DNA of 64,000 bases from Muscardinus avellanarius (GCA_963383645.1 OY726565.1:37429529-37493528); one strand, 5' to 3'. Shown: positions 31,085-42,350, numbered from the stretch's first letter. Translations and numbers: made by a program. Notes: a model not told the origin generated them from the letters alone.

Positions 31085-31232
31085 AATATAATCCTATAAT
31101 CCCAAATCCTTGGGAAACTCAGATAGGAGAACCCCCAGATCGAGGCCATCCTGGGAAACTTAAGCAATAACCTGTTTCAAAATAAAATATAAAAAGGGCT
31201 GAGGGTGTAACTCAGTCGCAGAATACTCTTAG
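31085..31232 (+). repeat. B1-dID SINE, 5'-truncated, old
   Basis: CCTATAATCCCAAATCCTTGG; ID half GGGCTGAGGGTGTAACTCAG to AATACTCTTA. Confidence 0.8.
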
Positions 31233-31254
31233 GGAGGGAGAAAAAAGGAGGGAG

Positions 31255-31965
31255 GGAAGAAGAAAGGATGGATGGATTTAATCCCACTGGCAAAGCACAG
31301 GATAGACTGTACACTGAAGAAGCCAAGTATAGAGAGACAGATCTGGGAGGAATAGTAATGAGGCCTACATTCATAAGGCCCAGAGACTGCAGAACCTGCC
31401 AGAGACTGAGCAGGGCTGAGAAGCTGACAGAATCTGCCAAGTAAAGAGGGGGAAAGCAGATGCAGTTCTGGGCAGAAACTCTCTAGGGCAATAGTGATGC
31501 TATGCAGGAAACAGAAGATCCAAATTCCTGAAAGAAGATGAGTTTGATGGAAATGTGTGAATTTAAAATGTCTAACAAAATAAGAATCAAGTGAGTAGAG
31601 CCAAGTGGCAAGTATGGAACTGTATAGAGCATGAATGCAAAGGCAGGGCAAAGGAAAGAAACAGCAAAAACAAGAGGCGACGTCAGAAAGTGAAAGAGCA
31701 CCACCAAAGCCAGGAGGAAAGAGTTAAGGAGGATTAGCTGGTCAACAGCTGAAGAAGCTGGAAAAGAATAATGATCTAAATGAGGCCAGTGGATCTATTA
31801 ATTAGGAGTTCACACAGTAGTCATTGTTTAATGTTTAGGGACAGAACACATCACAATGAATCTGGGATCCAGGCCTCATTAGCCTGATACTAGGTACAGA
31901 GAAAGAATGTTTACCAGGGTTACTGAAAATTTGTTGTTCACATAGCAGTTTATATACTTTTCAAC
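31255..31965. other. Old repeat or unique DNA, unclassified
   Basis: Purine-rich on the plus strand. Minus-strand open frames up to 140 codons (31229-31651) are low-complexity S/L/F-rich and do not look like a gene. Confidence 0.4.
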
Positions 31966-31966
31966 A

Positions 31967-32300
31967 TTTTTTGGGGGGGGTACTGGGGTTTGAACCCAGA
32001 GGCATTCTACCTCCAAATTATACCTCAGCCTGATTTTACTTATTTGGAAACAGGGTCTCACTAAGCTGCAGAGGGACTCACTTGCCGAGGCTCACTTCAA
32101 ACCTGTGATGGCACATGCCTATAATCCTAATACTTGGGAGGCTGAGACAGGAGAATTCCAGGTTTACTACCAGACTTAGCAAATTTATAGAGACTCTCAG
32201 CAATCTAGTGGGACCCTACTTCAAAACAAAAAATATAAAGGCTTGGAGGTACCGCTCAAATGTAGAATACCACGGGGTTTAATCTTCAGTACCCCCCCAC
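31967..32300. repeat. Head-to-head SINE pair
   Basis: A minus-strand copy (31967-32107, ending AAACCTGTGAT) abuts a plus-strand copy (32108-32300, starting GGCACATGCCTATAATCC). Both lack their B1 5' ends, giving an inverted repeat with no spacer. Confidence 0.85.
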
Positions 32301-32329
32301 ACACAATGTTATAATTGTACTTACACTAA

Positions 32330-32522
32330 GCGGGGCATGGTAGTACATGGTTGCAATCCCAATACTTGAGAAGCTGAGAGGATTGCAGGTTTGAGGCCAG
32401 CCTCAGCAATTCAGTGAAACCGTGCTTCAAAATAAAAAATAAAAAGGACTGGGGCGGGGGGGGGGGGTAATAGCTCAGCGGTAGTATGCCCCTGGGTTCA
32501 CTCCCCAGTATGAAAAAAAAAA
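32330..32522 (+). repeat. B1-dID SINE
   Basis: GCGGGGCATGGTAGTACATG; G12 run in the ID half at about 32457; target copies TTGTACTTA on both sides. Confidence 0.93.
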
Positions 32523-32751
32523 TTGTACTTAGATGGCCTGAGAGCACATATGTGTGACCACACATAAGATTACATTATTAAACTATACTAATCTCATTAT
32601 TAAACTATACTAATCAACTCATCTGACATTAACTTTTCAATATTCAATCACAATAACTCAGTTGTCCTGAAACTCATCTAGGAATCTAATACTCCCCCTT
32701 CTTAGATCTGTAATAAATTTTGTGTTCTTTCCCATTAAATAAATAAATATA

Positions 32752-33010
32752 GGCCGGGCGTGGTATACACACTTGTAATCCCAGCATTCGGGAGGGTGAG
32801 ACAGGAGGATCGCGGTTCAAGGACAGCCTCAGCTACTTAGTGAGGCTCTTTGCAATTCAGTGAGACCCTGTTTCAAAAATATAAAAACACTAAAAAATAG
32901 AACCAGGGGTGTAGCTCAGAGATAGAATGCCCCTGGGTTCCATCCCCAGTACCACAAAAAAATATATAGATATAGATAGATATACATATATAGATATACA
33001 TATATACATA
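32752..33010 (+). repeat. B1-dID SINE with (TATAGA)n tail
   Basis: GGCCGGGCGTGGTATACACAC to CAGTACCAC, then an AT/GATA-rich microsatellite 32960-33010. Confidence 0.92.
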
Positions 33011-33935
33011 CTAATCTATGTTAATACTATATGCCAAAAAGCTCGAGAACAAGACCAAAGTACATGATATCCTGGACCAGTTCCAGAAACACACACTAAT
33101 AAATAATAGCCCACTTTCTGCTGCACTAACAGCACCATATGCATAGGCTAGTTCTATTTCTGCTAATGATTCATTAAAATTGTCAAATTAAACAACTAGT
33201 TTATAAATTCCTAATTTATGCTGGCTTCCCTTCCCCTCCCCCCAAAAAAAAACAAATTTATCAGTGAAATGTATCCTATGAAATACAAATTCTTATTGAA
33301 ATAATCTTTTTTTCTGGTTCCTAAGACATCTGTAGTAACAGTCATATGGTCAAAGTCACTTCCATCCTCCTTTTTCTTCCCACCAGCAACTATAAGAGAA
33401 TCCTTCTTCAATTTACACACACCTCCCCGACTAGCCACTGGAACACATGGAGGCCAATTTTATGCTCTTCACTCATCTATTTCCTCCATCATTTCAGGGG
33501 CCAAAGCAAGCCATAGATTTGTCTGAAATCCCAAGCACCATCAGGACAGATAAATAAATCAATTTAGCCTTTCAATCTTCAAGATCAAGAATGATGATGG
33601 GAAAAGCAGAGACACTAATTATATTCCTCTTCAACACACACACATATTCTTTGTTCTTGCCCCAAATACTAAGACAGCAAATCATGCCCACAAACCAAAA
33701 CACAGCTGGCCCATCTAATTTTAGGGGAAAAAAATAACAAGGAAGAAGAGAAAAATTTGCTCTGGAATAACTCAATCCTCAAATCAGAGAAACTCAAGGA
33801 ACATAATTCGGAAAAAACAGCAGCCTCAATTCTCTCTTGTGGGATACTAATTCTATCAGTATCAAATCAAAACAAAAGTATTTTAGAAGATCCCACAAAA
33901 ATTTCTAGTCTTCCTTTATGGGAAAAAAAAAAAAA
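33011..33935. other. Unique DNA, no gene recognised
   Basis: About 900 bases without a recognisable element. Open frames of 60-75 codons on both strands have no family features. As single-copy DNA it is a reasonable place to look for conserved non-coding sequence. Confidence 0.45.
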
Positions 33936-33937
33936 AC

Positions 33938-34482
33938 AGCTGGGCATAGTGGTGCATGCCTGTATTCCAAGTAGTTAGGAGGTGGAGACAGGAGGATTGC
34001 AGGTTTGAGGCTAGTCTCAGCACTTAGCAATACCCTCAGTAACATAACAAGATCCTGTTTAAAAATAAGAAATAAGAAGCCGGGCGTGGTGGCGCACGCT
34101 TGTAATCCCCGCGCTTGGGAGGCGGAAACAGGAGGATCGCGCAGGTTCGAAGCCAGCCACGCTGGCGTAAGAGACCCTGTTTCAAAAATATAAAATAGGT
34201 CTGGGAGTGTAGCCCGGAGGTAGTAGGGCTTCCAGGAACCCCAGTACCACCAAAAAAAAAAAAAAATAAGAAATAAGAGCTGGACGTGGTGGTGCACGCT
34301 TGTAATCCCAGCATTCAGGAGGCTGAGACAGGAGGATCGTGGTTCAAGGACAGCCTCAGCTACTTAATAAGGCCCTTTGCAACTCAGTGAGACCCTGTTT
34401 CAAAATAAAGAATAAAAAATAGGGCTGGGGATATAGCTGGGAGGTAGAATGCACCTGGTAACCCATCCCCAGTAACGCAGAA
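33938..34482 (+). repeat. Three B1-dID SINEs, serial insertion
   Basis: 33938-34077 is B1 only. 34078-34265 is a complete deleted-subfamily copy flanked by AATAAGAAATAAGA on both sides. 34278-34482 is a complete standard copy at the same target. Confidence 0.92.
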
Positions 34483-34652
34483 AGGAAGGAAGAAAGGAAG
34501 GAAGGGAGGGAGGGAGGGGAAAGGAAGGAGGAAGAGGAGAAAGAAGGAAGGAAGGAAGGAAGGAAGGAAGGAAGGAAGGAAGGAAGGAAGGAAATAGTGC
34601 TGGGGTGTGGCTCAAAAGTAGTTTGCCCCTGGGTTCAATCCCCAGTACCACC

Positions 34653-34692
<40 letters not shown>

Positions 34693-34732
34693 TTACTACT
34701 ACTACTACTACTAATAATAATAATAATAAATA
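34483..34732 (+). repeat. (GGAA)n, ID piece, (ACC)n(ACT)n(AAT)n
   Basis: 34483-34592 is a purine-only GGAA/GGGA tract. 34595-34655 is an ID half. Then CCA, CTA and AAT triplet runs to 34732. The triplets are the reason for the long low-complexity minus-strand open frame here. Confidence 0.93.
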
Positions 34733-34781
34733 ACAATGAGGAAGAGGAGGTATTAAAAGCCTATTTAAAAACCTTTCTAAA

Positions 34782-34990
34782 CCGGGTGTGGTGGCGCATG
34801 TTTGTAATCCCCACACTTGGGAGGCAGAGACAGAAGGATCGCGCAGGTTCGAAGCTAGCCTCAGCTGGCTTAAGAGACCCTGTTCACAAATAAAATATAA
34901 AATGGGTTTGGGAGTGTGGCCCAGAGGTAGAAGGGTTTCCAGGAACCCAAGTACCACCAAAATAAATAAGTAAATAAATAAATAAATACC
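34782..34990 (+). repeat. B1-dID SINE, deleted subfamily
   Basis: ACCGGGTGTGGTGGCGCATG to AAGTACCACC with an (AAAT)n tail. Target copies AAAACCTTTCTAAA / ATACCTTTCTAAAA. Confidence 0.93.
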
Positions 34991-35044
34991 TTTCTAAAAA
35001 GACAAGCTGAAAAACATTTATTTTTGTTTAAATCTCAATCATAT

Positions 35045-35242
35045 GCCAGGCATAGGGGCACACACTTGTAATCCCAGTACTTAGGAGGCTTAGACAGGGG
35101 GATCATAGGTTCATATCCAGCCTCAGAAACTTTGTGAGGCCCTTCACAACTAACAAGACCCTGTTTCAAAATAAGAAATAAAATAGGGCTGAGGGTGTAG
35201 CTCAGAGGTAGAATGCCCCCTGGGTTCAAGCCCAACTACCAC
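35045..35242 (+). repeat. B1-dID SINE
   Basis: GCCAGGCATAGGGGCACACAC to CCAACTACCAC. Confidence 0.92.
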
Positions 35243-35536
35243 AAGGTAATTAATAAATAATTCTAAATTTTAACATTTTTAACCAGAGGTATATCCTTTA
35301 TATTTCTTACTAAGCTCTCATGGCAGGTGTTTATTTGACTAATTGCTCAAACAACCCCAGACAGTATGGCTCTTCCTTTTCTGAAAACTGTGAACCAATT
35401 CTTGGGCTTCTTTTTCCCTCAAATGCTCAAGAAAAGAAAAATCATATGAACTCTAATCTAATTATTGAGGAAAGTACTGTTTATATAGTAGGAGCCTTTT
35501 TACCATCTCTGTGAGGAAAGAACCCCATTCTTGTTT

Positions 35537-35538
<2 letters not shown>
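35243..35538. other. Unique DNA
   Basis: Nothing recognised. Confidence 0.45.
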
Positions 35539-35574
<36 letters not shown>

Positions 35575-35808
35575 TGTCTGTCTGTCTGTCTGTCTACATG
35601 GATGAGAGTCTCATGACTTGATGAGGCTGTCCTCGAGCCTGTGATCCTATCATAGCCTCCCAAGTTACAGAGACCCCTGCTTTTAGTAACGCACAGACCT
35701 TTCATCATAATTAAGATTAACTACGGGGCTAGGAGTATAGCTCAGTGGTAACTACTGTGATTAGAATGCATGAGACACTAGGTTCAATCCCCCGCATCAA
35801 AAAAAAGG
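35539..35808 (+). repeat. (TG)n(TCTG)n, old B1 piece and ID
   Basis: 35539-35596 is a (TG)n then (TCTG)n array. 35597-35680 is a decayed minus-strand B1 (GAGTCTCATGACTTGATGAGG). 35726-35808 is a free ID (GGGGCTAGGAGTATAGCTCAG to CCCCCGCATC plus A tail). Confidence 0.8.
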
Positions 35809-35980
35809 TAAGATTGCCAGTAGAAGACAGCTGAAAAGCAATTACCACATATTTATACAGAAATTCCATGTGTCTTCAAAAGGATTTGGGGAAAGGAATT
35901 AATACTTTACTACCGTCTTCTTCTACCTTATTACATCAACACTGTGTTCTGGTGTTGCTGCTATCAAAAAAGTCCCAGAA

Positions 35981-36190
35981 GCCAGGCATGGTGGCAAACA
36001 CTTGTAATCCCAGTATTTGGGAGGCTGAAACAGGAGCATGTAGGTTCAAAGCCCACCTCAGCAACTTAGTGGGGCCATCTACAACTTTGTAAAACTTTGT
36101 TTCCAAATAAAATAATAAAATAGGTATGGGAGTATAGCTGGGAGGTAGAATGCCCCTGGGTTCCATCCCTAATACCACCAAAAAAAAAGT
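35981..36190 (+). repeat. B1-dID SINE
   Basis: GCCAGGCATGGTGGCAAACAC to CTAATACCACC. Target copies AAAAAGTCCC on both sides. Confidence 0.93.
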
Positions 36191-37020
36191 CCCTGGGAAT
36201 AAGAAGTATAAATTCCAGAATGCAAAGAATTTTTTTTACCAAATTTTTTTAATTAGTCATTAAAAGATTTTTTAATGAAAACCATTTACACTATTAAACC
36301 AAGGTTACCTAAATAAAGAAAATTTCAGAAAACTTATAAAGATACATTTACAAAAATGCTTTATGTTAACAGACCTAAATTATATACCTCACTGGGTTAT
36401 ATAGATCACCAAAAGTTTGTAAATAATTGTTATAATTGTTTGGTTAAATGAAAAGAAAAAAAAAAGAATAAAGTTATCTTGTAAAAGCATGCATACGGCA
36501 AGTAGCCCAAGCATTTTATGGATGTATCACAATGCTAAAAGTTATTTACAAGACACTAAGGAAATGGTATAAATTCCCAAAGGTTCTAATTAATGTCTCA
36601 GTTATTTTCCATTCGCTTCACCACATCCTCTGCCCTGGGAGAATGAGCTGCAGAGATTAACAGGCTCCAGCTAGGTCCTAGCAAGGGCAGTCACTGGCCA
36701 AGACCGAAGGCAGAGGGGGAGGAAAGCCAGGGAACCTGCCGGCCCTCAAGAGGGCCTCAAAGCCAGCTCCCATAGGCCCTCCTCCAACATGCCAGCTCTC
36801 GGCTGTTGTCTCTCCAGAATTAAGGGCTTCTTACCACTGCTAGTCCCTAGGTGCTTTGCCATCCTTGTTTGTTCCCTGACCTCTGCAAATAGCCTCTTCA
36901 TTTGAACTGCCAAGAAAGAAATCACTCTCCTGTCAGTACTTTGCCTGCTAAAATTAAGTCTACTTATTATTCAACAGTGCACTATCTTAAAAAATCCAAG
37001 AAATTTTTAAAAGGTTTTTT
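36191..37020. other. Unique DNA; 36600-36910 possibly an old LTR
   Basis: 36600-36910 is GC-richer than its flanks and ends CTCTGCAAATAGCCTCTTCATTTG, which recalls LTR 3' regions, but no polyadenylation signal or TG/CA ends are convincing. The rest is AT-rich and unrecognised. Confidence 0.35.
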
Positions 37021-37054
37021 AAAAGGCTTTTTGTTTGTTGTGGCGTTGTTGTTT

Positions 37055-37121
37055 TTCAGTACTGGGGATGAAACCCAGGGGCATTCTTCCTCCAAGCTAC
37101 ATCCCCAGCCCTATTTTTTAT

Positions 37122-37158
<37 letters not shown>

Positions 37159-37497
37159 GGGTCTGGGGATGGAACCCAGGGGCATTTGACCTCCGGGCTA
37201 CACCCCCTGCCCTATTTTTTATTCTTTATTATTTTGAAACCGGGTCTCACTGAGTTGCAGAGGGCCTCACTAAGTAGCTGAGGCTGTCCGCGAACCGCGA
37301 TCCTCCAGGTCTCAGCCTCCCGAATGCTGGGATTACAAGCGTGCGCCACCACACCCGGCTTATTCTTTATTTTGAAAGAGGGTCTCACTGAGTTGCAAAG
37401 GGCCTCACTAAGTAGCTGAGGCTGTCCTCGAACCGCGATCTTCCTGTCTCAGCCTCCCAAATGCTGAGATTACAAGTGTGTGCCACATTGCCTGGCT
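37055..37497 (-). repeat. Nested pair of B1-dID SINEs
   Basis: Outer copy: 37055-37125 and 37361-37497. Inner copy: 37126-37360 with a T30 tail. The duplicated target TATTCTTT is the A-rich linker between the B1 and ID halves. Confidence 0.92.
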
Positions 37498-37509
37498 CTT
37501 AAAAAGTGT

Positions 37510-37763
37510 TTTTAAGTTTTGGGTTTTTTGTTTGTTTGTTTTTTGTTTTGTTTTGTTTGTTTTGTGGTACTGAGGGTGGAACCGGGGTCTTTTTCTACCT
37601 CCAGGCTGTACTCCCAGACCTATTTTACACTTTATTTGGAAACAGTCTCACTAAGTTGCTGAGAGCCTCACTAAGTAGCTGAGGCTAGCTTCAAACCTGT
37701 GCAATCCTCCTGTCTCAGCCTCCCAAGAGCTGTGATTACAAGCATGTGCCACCACGCCCGGCT
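37510..37763 (-). repeat. B1-dID SINE, young
   Basis: (GTTTT)n tail to CACCACGCCCGGCT. Target copies TGTTTTTAAGTTTT. Confidence 0.94.
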
Positions 37764-37965
37764 CTGTTTTTAAGTTTTTTAAAAGTTCCTAAGATCTATA
37801 CAAGCAAGCATTTACATATTATTCTTATCTGTATAGTTTTTAAATATAAGTAACTAATTTCCAAATAATGCTGGTTAATAAGCTAAAACAATCATTACAA
37901 TATAATTTAGTTGTGAAATTTAACACTGCATTGTCCTCTCAATATAAATTGCTATAAACCACAAA

Positions 37966-37969
<4 letters not shown>

Positions 37970-37996
<27 letters not shown>

Positions 37997-38208
37997 GCGG
38001 TACCGAAGATGGAACTCAGGGGAATTGTACCTCCAAGCTACACCCCCAGCCTTATTTTTTTTTTTCACTTTTTTATTTTTGAAACAGGGTCTCACTGAGT
38101 TGTGAAGGACCTCACTAAGTAGCTGAGGCTATCGGCAAACCGTGATCCTCCAGTCTCTGCCTACCAAATGCTGGGATTACAAGCATGGGCCACCAAGCCT
38201 GACCCACA
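37970..38208 (-). repeat. B1-dID SINE
   Basis: T27, GCGGTACCGAAGATGGAAC to CACCAAGCCTGACC. Target copies CCACAAATAAG. Confidence 0.93.
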
Positions 38209-38221
38209 AATAAGTTTTATT

Positions 38222-38420
38222 TATTTTATTTATTATTATTTTTTGTGTGTGTGGTACTGGGATTCCTGAAAACCCTTCTACCTCTGAGCTACACTCCCAG
38301 ACCTATTTTTATACTTTTTTATTTGAAAACAGGGTCTCTTAAGCCAGCGCGGATGGCTTCAAACCTGCACCATCTCCAGTCTCCGTGGGGATTACAAGCA
38401 TGAGCCACCACTTCCGGCCA
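38222..38420 (-). repeat. B1-dID SINE, deleted subfamily
   Basis: GGTACTGGGATTCCTGAAAAC to CACCACTTCCGGCC; about 18 bases missing around TCCGTGGGG. Confidence 0.92.
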
Positions 38421-38569
38421 AGTAATATTTTTTAAAAAATCAATGACAAGAGTCTGGTAACTAACTGCTCCACTTCCTTCTACCCATATCCTTCCTGGTT
38501 AATCTGAGCCATACACTATTATTGTTAAAACCCTCCATAAATTCAGGAAGAATAAAAGGCTTAAAGTGG

Positions 38570-38700
38570 TGGTTCTCAAGTTTGGGGGATGGTATGTAAA
38601 TTAACAGCGAAGCTTGTCAGATGCTAAACACCTTCCAATGCATTTACCGGCTCAACAGGAAATTCAGATATACACATGAATTTCTGAACTGCTTAAGAGT
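38570..38700. other. Possible MER5-like DNA transposon relic
   Basis: GTGGTGGTTCTCAAGTTTGGGG resembles the start of hAT-type MER5 elements, but similarity fades quickly. Confidence 0.3.
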
Positions 38701-38844
38701 GGCTAACCTCACGACTGCATCCAAATCTCTAATACATTAAACATGGCAAAAAGAAGCAACATCACAGTAGCATTCTCATCCATTTTTGGTCTGGACTACT
38801 GCTGATTCTAGGACAACAAATCCAATTAAGATTTTTAAAAAACA

Positions 38845-39010
38845 GTAATAATTATGTATACCAACTATGTACCAGGCAGTGTGATGTGTGCCTTGCATGA
38901 GTATTACCTAATTCAATTCTCACAAGAACCACACCAGGTAGGTAATATTGCTGCCTCCGTTTTACAGATAAGAAATTGAAGCCCAGAAAAATTTATGTGA
39001 CTTAGTTAAT
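38845..39010 (-). mobile_element. MIR SINE, ancient
   Basis: ACCAACTATGTACCAGGCAGTG, CTAATTCAATTCTCACAAG and CCTCCGTTTTACAGATAAG follow the MIR 3' half in its usual genomic mirror orientation, ending near GACTTAGTTAATGACTG. Confidence 0.75.
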
Positions 39011-39078
39011 GACTGACAAAAACCAAGATCCCTCAGGTGTGCCTATCCATCCCCTCACCCAAGAACCAGACACCTGCT

Positions 39079-39294
39079 CTTTTTTTTTTGGGGGGGGGGC
39101 CGGGTCTTGGGATGGAACCCAGAAGCATTAGACCTCCAAGCTACACCCCCTGCCCAATTTTTTATTCTTTATTTTGAAACAGGGTCTGAGTTGCAGAGAG
39201 CCCCACTAAGTAGCTGAGGCTGTCCGCAAACCGCCATCCTCCAGTCTCAGCCTCCCAAGTGCTGGGATTACAAGAGTGTGCCCACGCCCGGCTT
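39079..39294 (-). repeat. B1-dID SINE
   Basis: T9G10, GGTCTTGGGATGGAACCC to GCCCACGCCCGGC. Target copies ACACCTGCTCTT. Confidence 0.94.
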
Positions 39295-39391
39295 AACACC
39301 TGCTCTTAAATGCAACCCTGGAGCCCAGCTGTGCCAATATAATTAGATCTTTTCTATCAAAGGAATAGCTTGACTTGGCTCCATTTTGTAA

Positions 39392-39606
39392 TATTTTGTT
39401 TTTGTTTTTTTGTGGTACTGGGAATTGAACCCAAGGGCATTCTACCTCTAAGCTACATCCCCAGCCTTTTTATTTTTTTTTAATTTTGAAACAGGGTCTC
39501 ACTAAATTGCAGACAGCCTAAGTAGCTGAGGCTGACCACGAACTGCAATCCTCCTGTCTCAGCCCCCCAAATGCTGGGATTACAAGCACGTGCCACCAAG
39601 CCTGGC
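39392..39606 (-). repeat. B1-dID SINE
   Basis: TTGTGGTACTGGGAATTGAACC to CCACCAAGCCTGGCC. Target GGCTCCATTTTG on both sides. Confidence 0.94.
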
Positions 39607-39609
39607 CAT

Positions 39610-40095
39610 TGGGCTCCATTTTGCATAGTGGCCACTGTGTAACCTTATCTGTGTGGTTTTTTTTTTTTTTTGTAAAGATAACATTTCCTGGAAATTATGA
39701 GTGCCAACCCCTCCCTTGGTTTTCCTTTCAGCCAGGAGCATAAAGATTGTGAGGCTATATTCCCACCAGTAAGAGCAAAGCATAGAGGCCCACACTAAAT
39801 ATAAAACATGTAGCAGTTTTCAGGATCCCTTTTGGCAAAAAGTAAAATTTGCCTTACTGAGCTGCTTTCAAATATGTGGTGTTGGTTTTTTTAATGATGC
39901 CACAGAAATTTACTTCTGACACAGGGTTGTCCAGGGGGAGTTAGGCAATACCATCAACCCCCCTCGAACTCCCACCACTTACACAACATGCTCTCTGGAT
40001 TTTCCTCACCATCACTACCTCACCAAGGCCTTCCATCTACAAGAATGTCAAAAGTCATAGAGTCTTTCACGTCAGTATCTACCACATACTAAGTA
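39610..40095. other. Unique DNA
   Basis: No recognisable gene; T13 at 39659. Nothing else seen. Confidence 0.45.
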
Positions 40096-40099
40096 CCGG

Positions 40100-40312
40100 G
40101 AGAAATTCAAATTTCAATGCTACCAATTATTGGCTATAGGCCTGGGCAAATTTAACATCTTTGCCTCAGTTTCATAGTCTGTAAAATAAGTCATAATGCT
40201 ATCCTTACTGTGGTGACATAGTGATTAACTGAGCTAATTAATGTATATAAAGCACCTGCTTGGCATAATATCCGAGACATAGCAAAAGCTCAATAAATAA
40301 GAAATACTATTA
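40100..40312 (+). mobile_element. MIR SINE, nearly full length
   Basis: GGCCTGGGCAAATTTAAC, TGCCTCAGTTTCATAGTCTG, AAAATAAGTCATAATGC, then AAGCTCAATAAATAAG gives the whole MIR core and 3' end. Confidence 0.8.
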
Positions 40313-40599
40313 AAATTAAGCTTAGCCAACCTCTACTCTTATAACACCAACACACATCTTAGGTCCCATTTATTTTCTCTCAGTCTTGTTTCCCAGGACC
40401 AGGATATACAATAAACATATCCTATTTATCAAGAGCAGGGTGGTCACAGTGCTGTAATCCAATGGAATGGGCAGACAACTGTCTCCAGCAGACAGAAAAT
40501 CAGAAGAATATTTTAGAGCAAATAAGTATTTCAGTGGCCCTCAAATTGCACCACTTTGACAACTATCTATTTCTAAACTTTAGGGCCAGCCCTGTTGAT

Positions 40600-40760
40600 T
40601 GCATACTAGCATGAAGAGTCTATAATTAACTTAACTCAAAACAATAAAATGTCACTCAGCACAAGGACTTGGTCTTAATCACTGTGTATCCAGCACTCAG
40701 AACAATGCTTGGTCTCTACAGATAGTCAATTTTTTTTAGATGCATGAAGACATAAAGGAA
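40600..40760 (+). mobile_element. L2 3' end, ancient
   Basis: CAAGGACTTGGTCTTAATCAC, GTATCCAGCACTCAGAACAATG fits the L2 3' terminal region. The flanking 40315-40860 is otherwise unrecognised. Confidence 0.55.
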
Positions 40761-40867
40761 CACAGACACACTCAATTCTTTAAGTGGTCCTTTTAAAAAA
40801 TAGGCATAATTTGCAGATCAACATCAATGTGCCAAGTAATAAAAGTTATTCTCAATATTTCCCTGAG

Positions 40868-41050
40868 AAGCTGGAGTGCACACTTATAATCCAATTTGAG
40901 AGACAGAGACAAGAACATCACAGGTTCGTGTAATTAGTGAGACTTTCATCAACCCAGAGTCCCTGTTTCAAACTAAAAAAATAAAATAGGGCAAGGAGTA
41001 TAGCTTGGAGGTAGAATGTTCCTGGGTTCATGCCTCAGAACCACAAAATA
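40868..41050 (+). repeat. B1-dID SINE, old
   Basis: AGCTGGAGTGCACACTTATAATCC; ID GGGCAAGGAGTATAGCTTGG to CTCAGAACCAC. Confidence 0.82.
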
Positions 41051-41244
41051 AATATATATTTCCCATTTTTTCCTTTCTTTTTAGCTAATTTTCTTGGAAA
41101 ATTCTCCAACGAGAAAAGCTAAATACCAACCTTAGTCCATTAATCTATTAAAAATGTTAAATTATTTCCATAATGATGCATCCTGCCATTTTCTACCTTC
41201 CCTCCAAAAAATAAACAAAAAAAGACCTGTAAAAAAAAAATTTA

Positions 41245-41470
41245 GGGGACATGGTGGCGCACGCTTGTAATCCCTGAGCTTGGGAGGCGGAGACAGGAGG
41301 ATCACACGGGTTCGAAGCCAGCCTCAGCTACTGAGTGAGGCTCTCAGCAACTTAGTGAGACCTTGTTTCCAAATAAAATATAAAAAAGGTCTGGGAGTAG
41401 AGCCCGGAGGTAGAAAGCCTCTGGGTTCCACCCCCAGTACCACCAAAAAAAAAAAAAAAAAAAGAAAAAA
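41245..41470 (+). repeat. B1-dID SINE
   Basis: GGGGACATGGTGGCGCACGC to CAGTACCACC plus A20. Confidence 0.94.
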
Positions 41471-41494
41471 AAGTAGAACTTTGTAATATGCTTT

Positions 41495-41498
<4 letters not shown>

Positions 41499-41531
<33 letters not shown>

Positions 41532-41701
41532 GTGGTACTGGGGGTGGAACCCAGAGGCTTTCTACCTCCGGGATATATTCCCAGACCTTTTTTATATTTT
41601 ATTTGGAAAACAGGGTCTCACTAAGTTGCTGAAAGCCTCACTAAGTAGCTGAGGCTGGCTTCGAACGCGTGGATTACAAGCATGCGCCACCACGCCCGGC
41701 T
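41499..41701 (-). repeat. B1-dID SINE
   Basis: T32 tail, GGTGGTACTGGGGGTGGAAC to CACCACGCCCGGC. Perfect 17-bp target copies TAATATGCTTTAAACTT. Head-to-head with the next copy. Confidence 0.96.
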
Positions 41702-41722
41702 TAATATGCTTTAAACTTTAAA

Positions 41723-41914
41723 AGCCGAGCGTGGTGGCGCACACTTGTAATCCCCGTGCTTGGGAGGCAGAGACAAGAGGATCACGCAGGTTCAAAGCCA
41801 GCCCTGCTGGCTTAAGAGACCCTGTTTCCAAATATAAAAAAAGTATTAAAAAAAAAAAAAAGGTCTGGGAGTGTACCCCAGAGGTAGAAGGGCTTCCAGA
41901 AACCCCAGTACCAC

Positions 41915-41940
<26 letters not shown>
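41723..41940 (+). repeat. B1-dID SINE, deleted subfamily
   Basis: GCCGAGCGTGGTGGCGCACAC to CCCCAGTACCAC plus A26. Only about 21 bases separate its head from the minus copy to the left. Confidence 0.94.
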
Positions 41941-41945
<5 letters not shown>

Positions 41946-41952
41946 AGTGATC

Positions 41953-42350
41953 CAGCCGGGTGTGGTGGCACGCACGCTTGTAATTCCAGCATTCGGGAGG
42001 TAAAGATCAGAGGATCACGGTTCATGGACAGCCTCGGCTACTTAGCGAGGCCATTCGCAACTCAGTAAGACACTGTTTCAAAAAAAAATGTAAAGACTAA
42101 TAACATTTATTATTTTTCTTTTTAAAAAAATATTTCATATTTAAAGCCCGTGTATTAGTCAATGATTCCTGTTCAGCATTATTTGAACCATTACAGAAAG
42201 AGAAATATTTATTTATGTTTTAAATAAAACTAGTGTAGTAAAGTCTTGGAAAAAAATATATAGAGAGACTAAAAAAATAGGACTAGGGGTAAAGCTTGGA
42301 AATAGAATGCCCCTAAGTTCCATCCCCAGTATGGGAAAAAAAAAAAAAAA
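41953..42350 (+). repeat. B1-dID SINE split by a 170-bp AT-rich insert
   Basis: The B1 half is 41953-42090 and the ID half is about 42277-42350. Target copies ATTTAGTGATCC (41941) and AATTAGTGATCC (42349) bracket the whole, so both halves are one insertion. The segment 42091-42266 between them is foreign AT-rich DNA. Confidence 0.8.

Larger units (their letters stand above)
30478..31250 (-). mobile_element. L2-like ancient LINE, split by SINEs
   Basis: The purine-rich order GGAGAAGCCACTTTGAAAAAG, AGCAGGACCTGAAAGATTAAC, then AAAGGGTTTTGAATTCCAC and GGGCTACTGGGGATTCTTATTG reads as the reverse of the L2 3' region. SINEs at 30722-30925 and 31085-31235 interrupt it. Sequence to about 31860 has a similar purine-rich character and may be the same relic or another old family. 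Confidence 0.55.

Noticed and set aside
31229..31651. 140-codon minus-strand open frame
   Set aside because: S/L/F/P-rich translation of a purine-rich old repeat; no motif and no start context.
34400..34960. 186-codon minus-strand open frame
   Set aside because: Built from two SINEs, a GGAA tract and triplet repeats (poly-V, poly-PSFL); low complexity.
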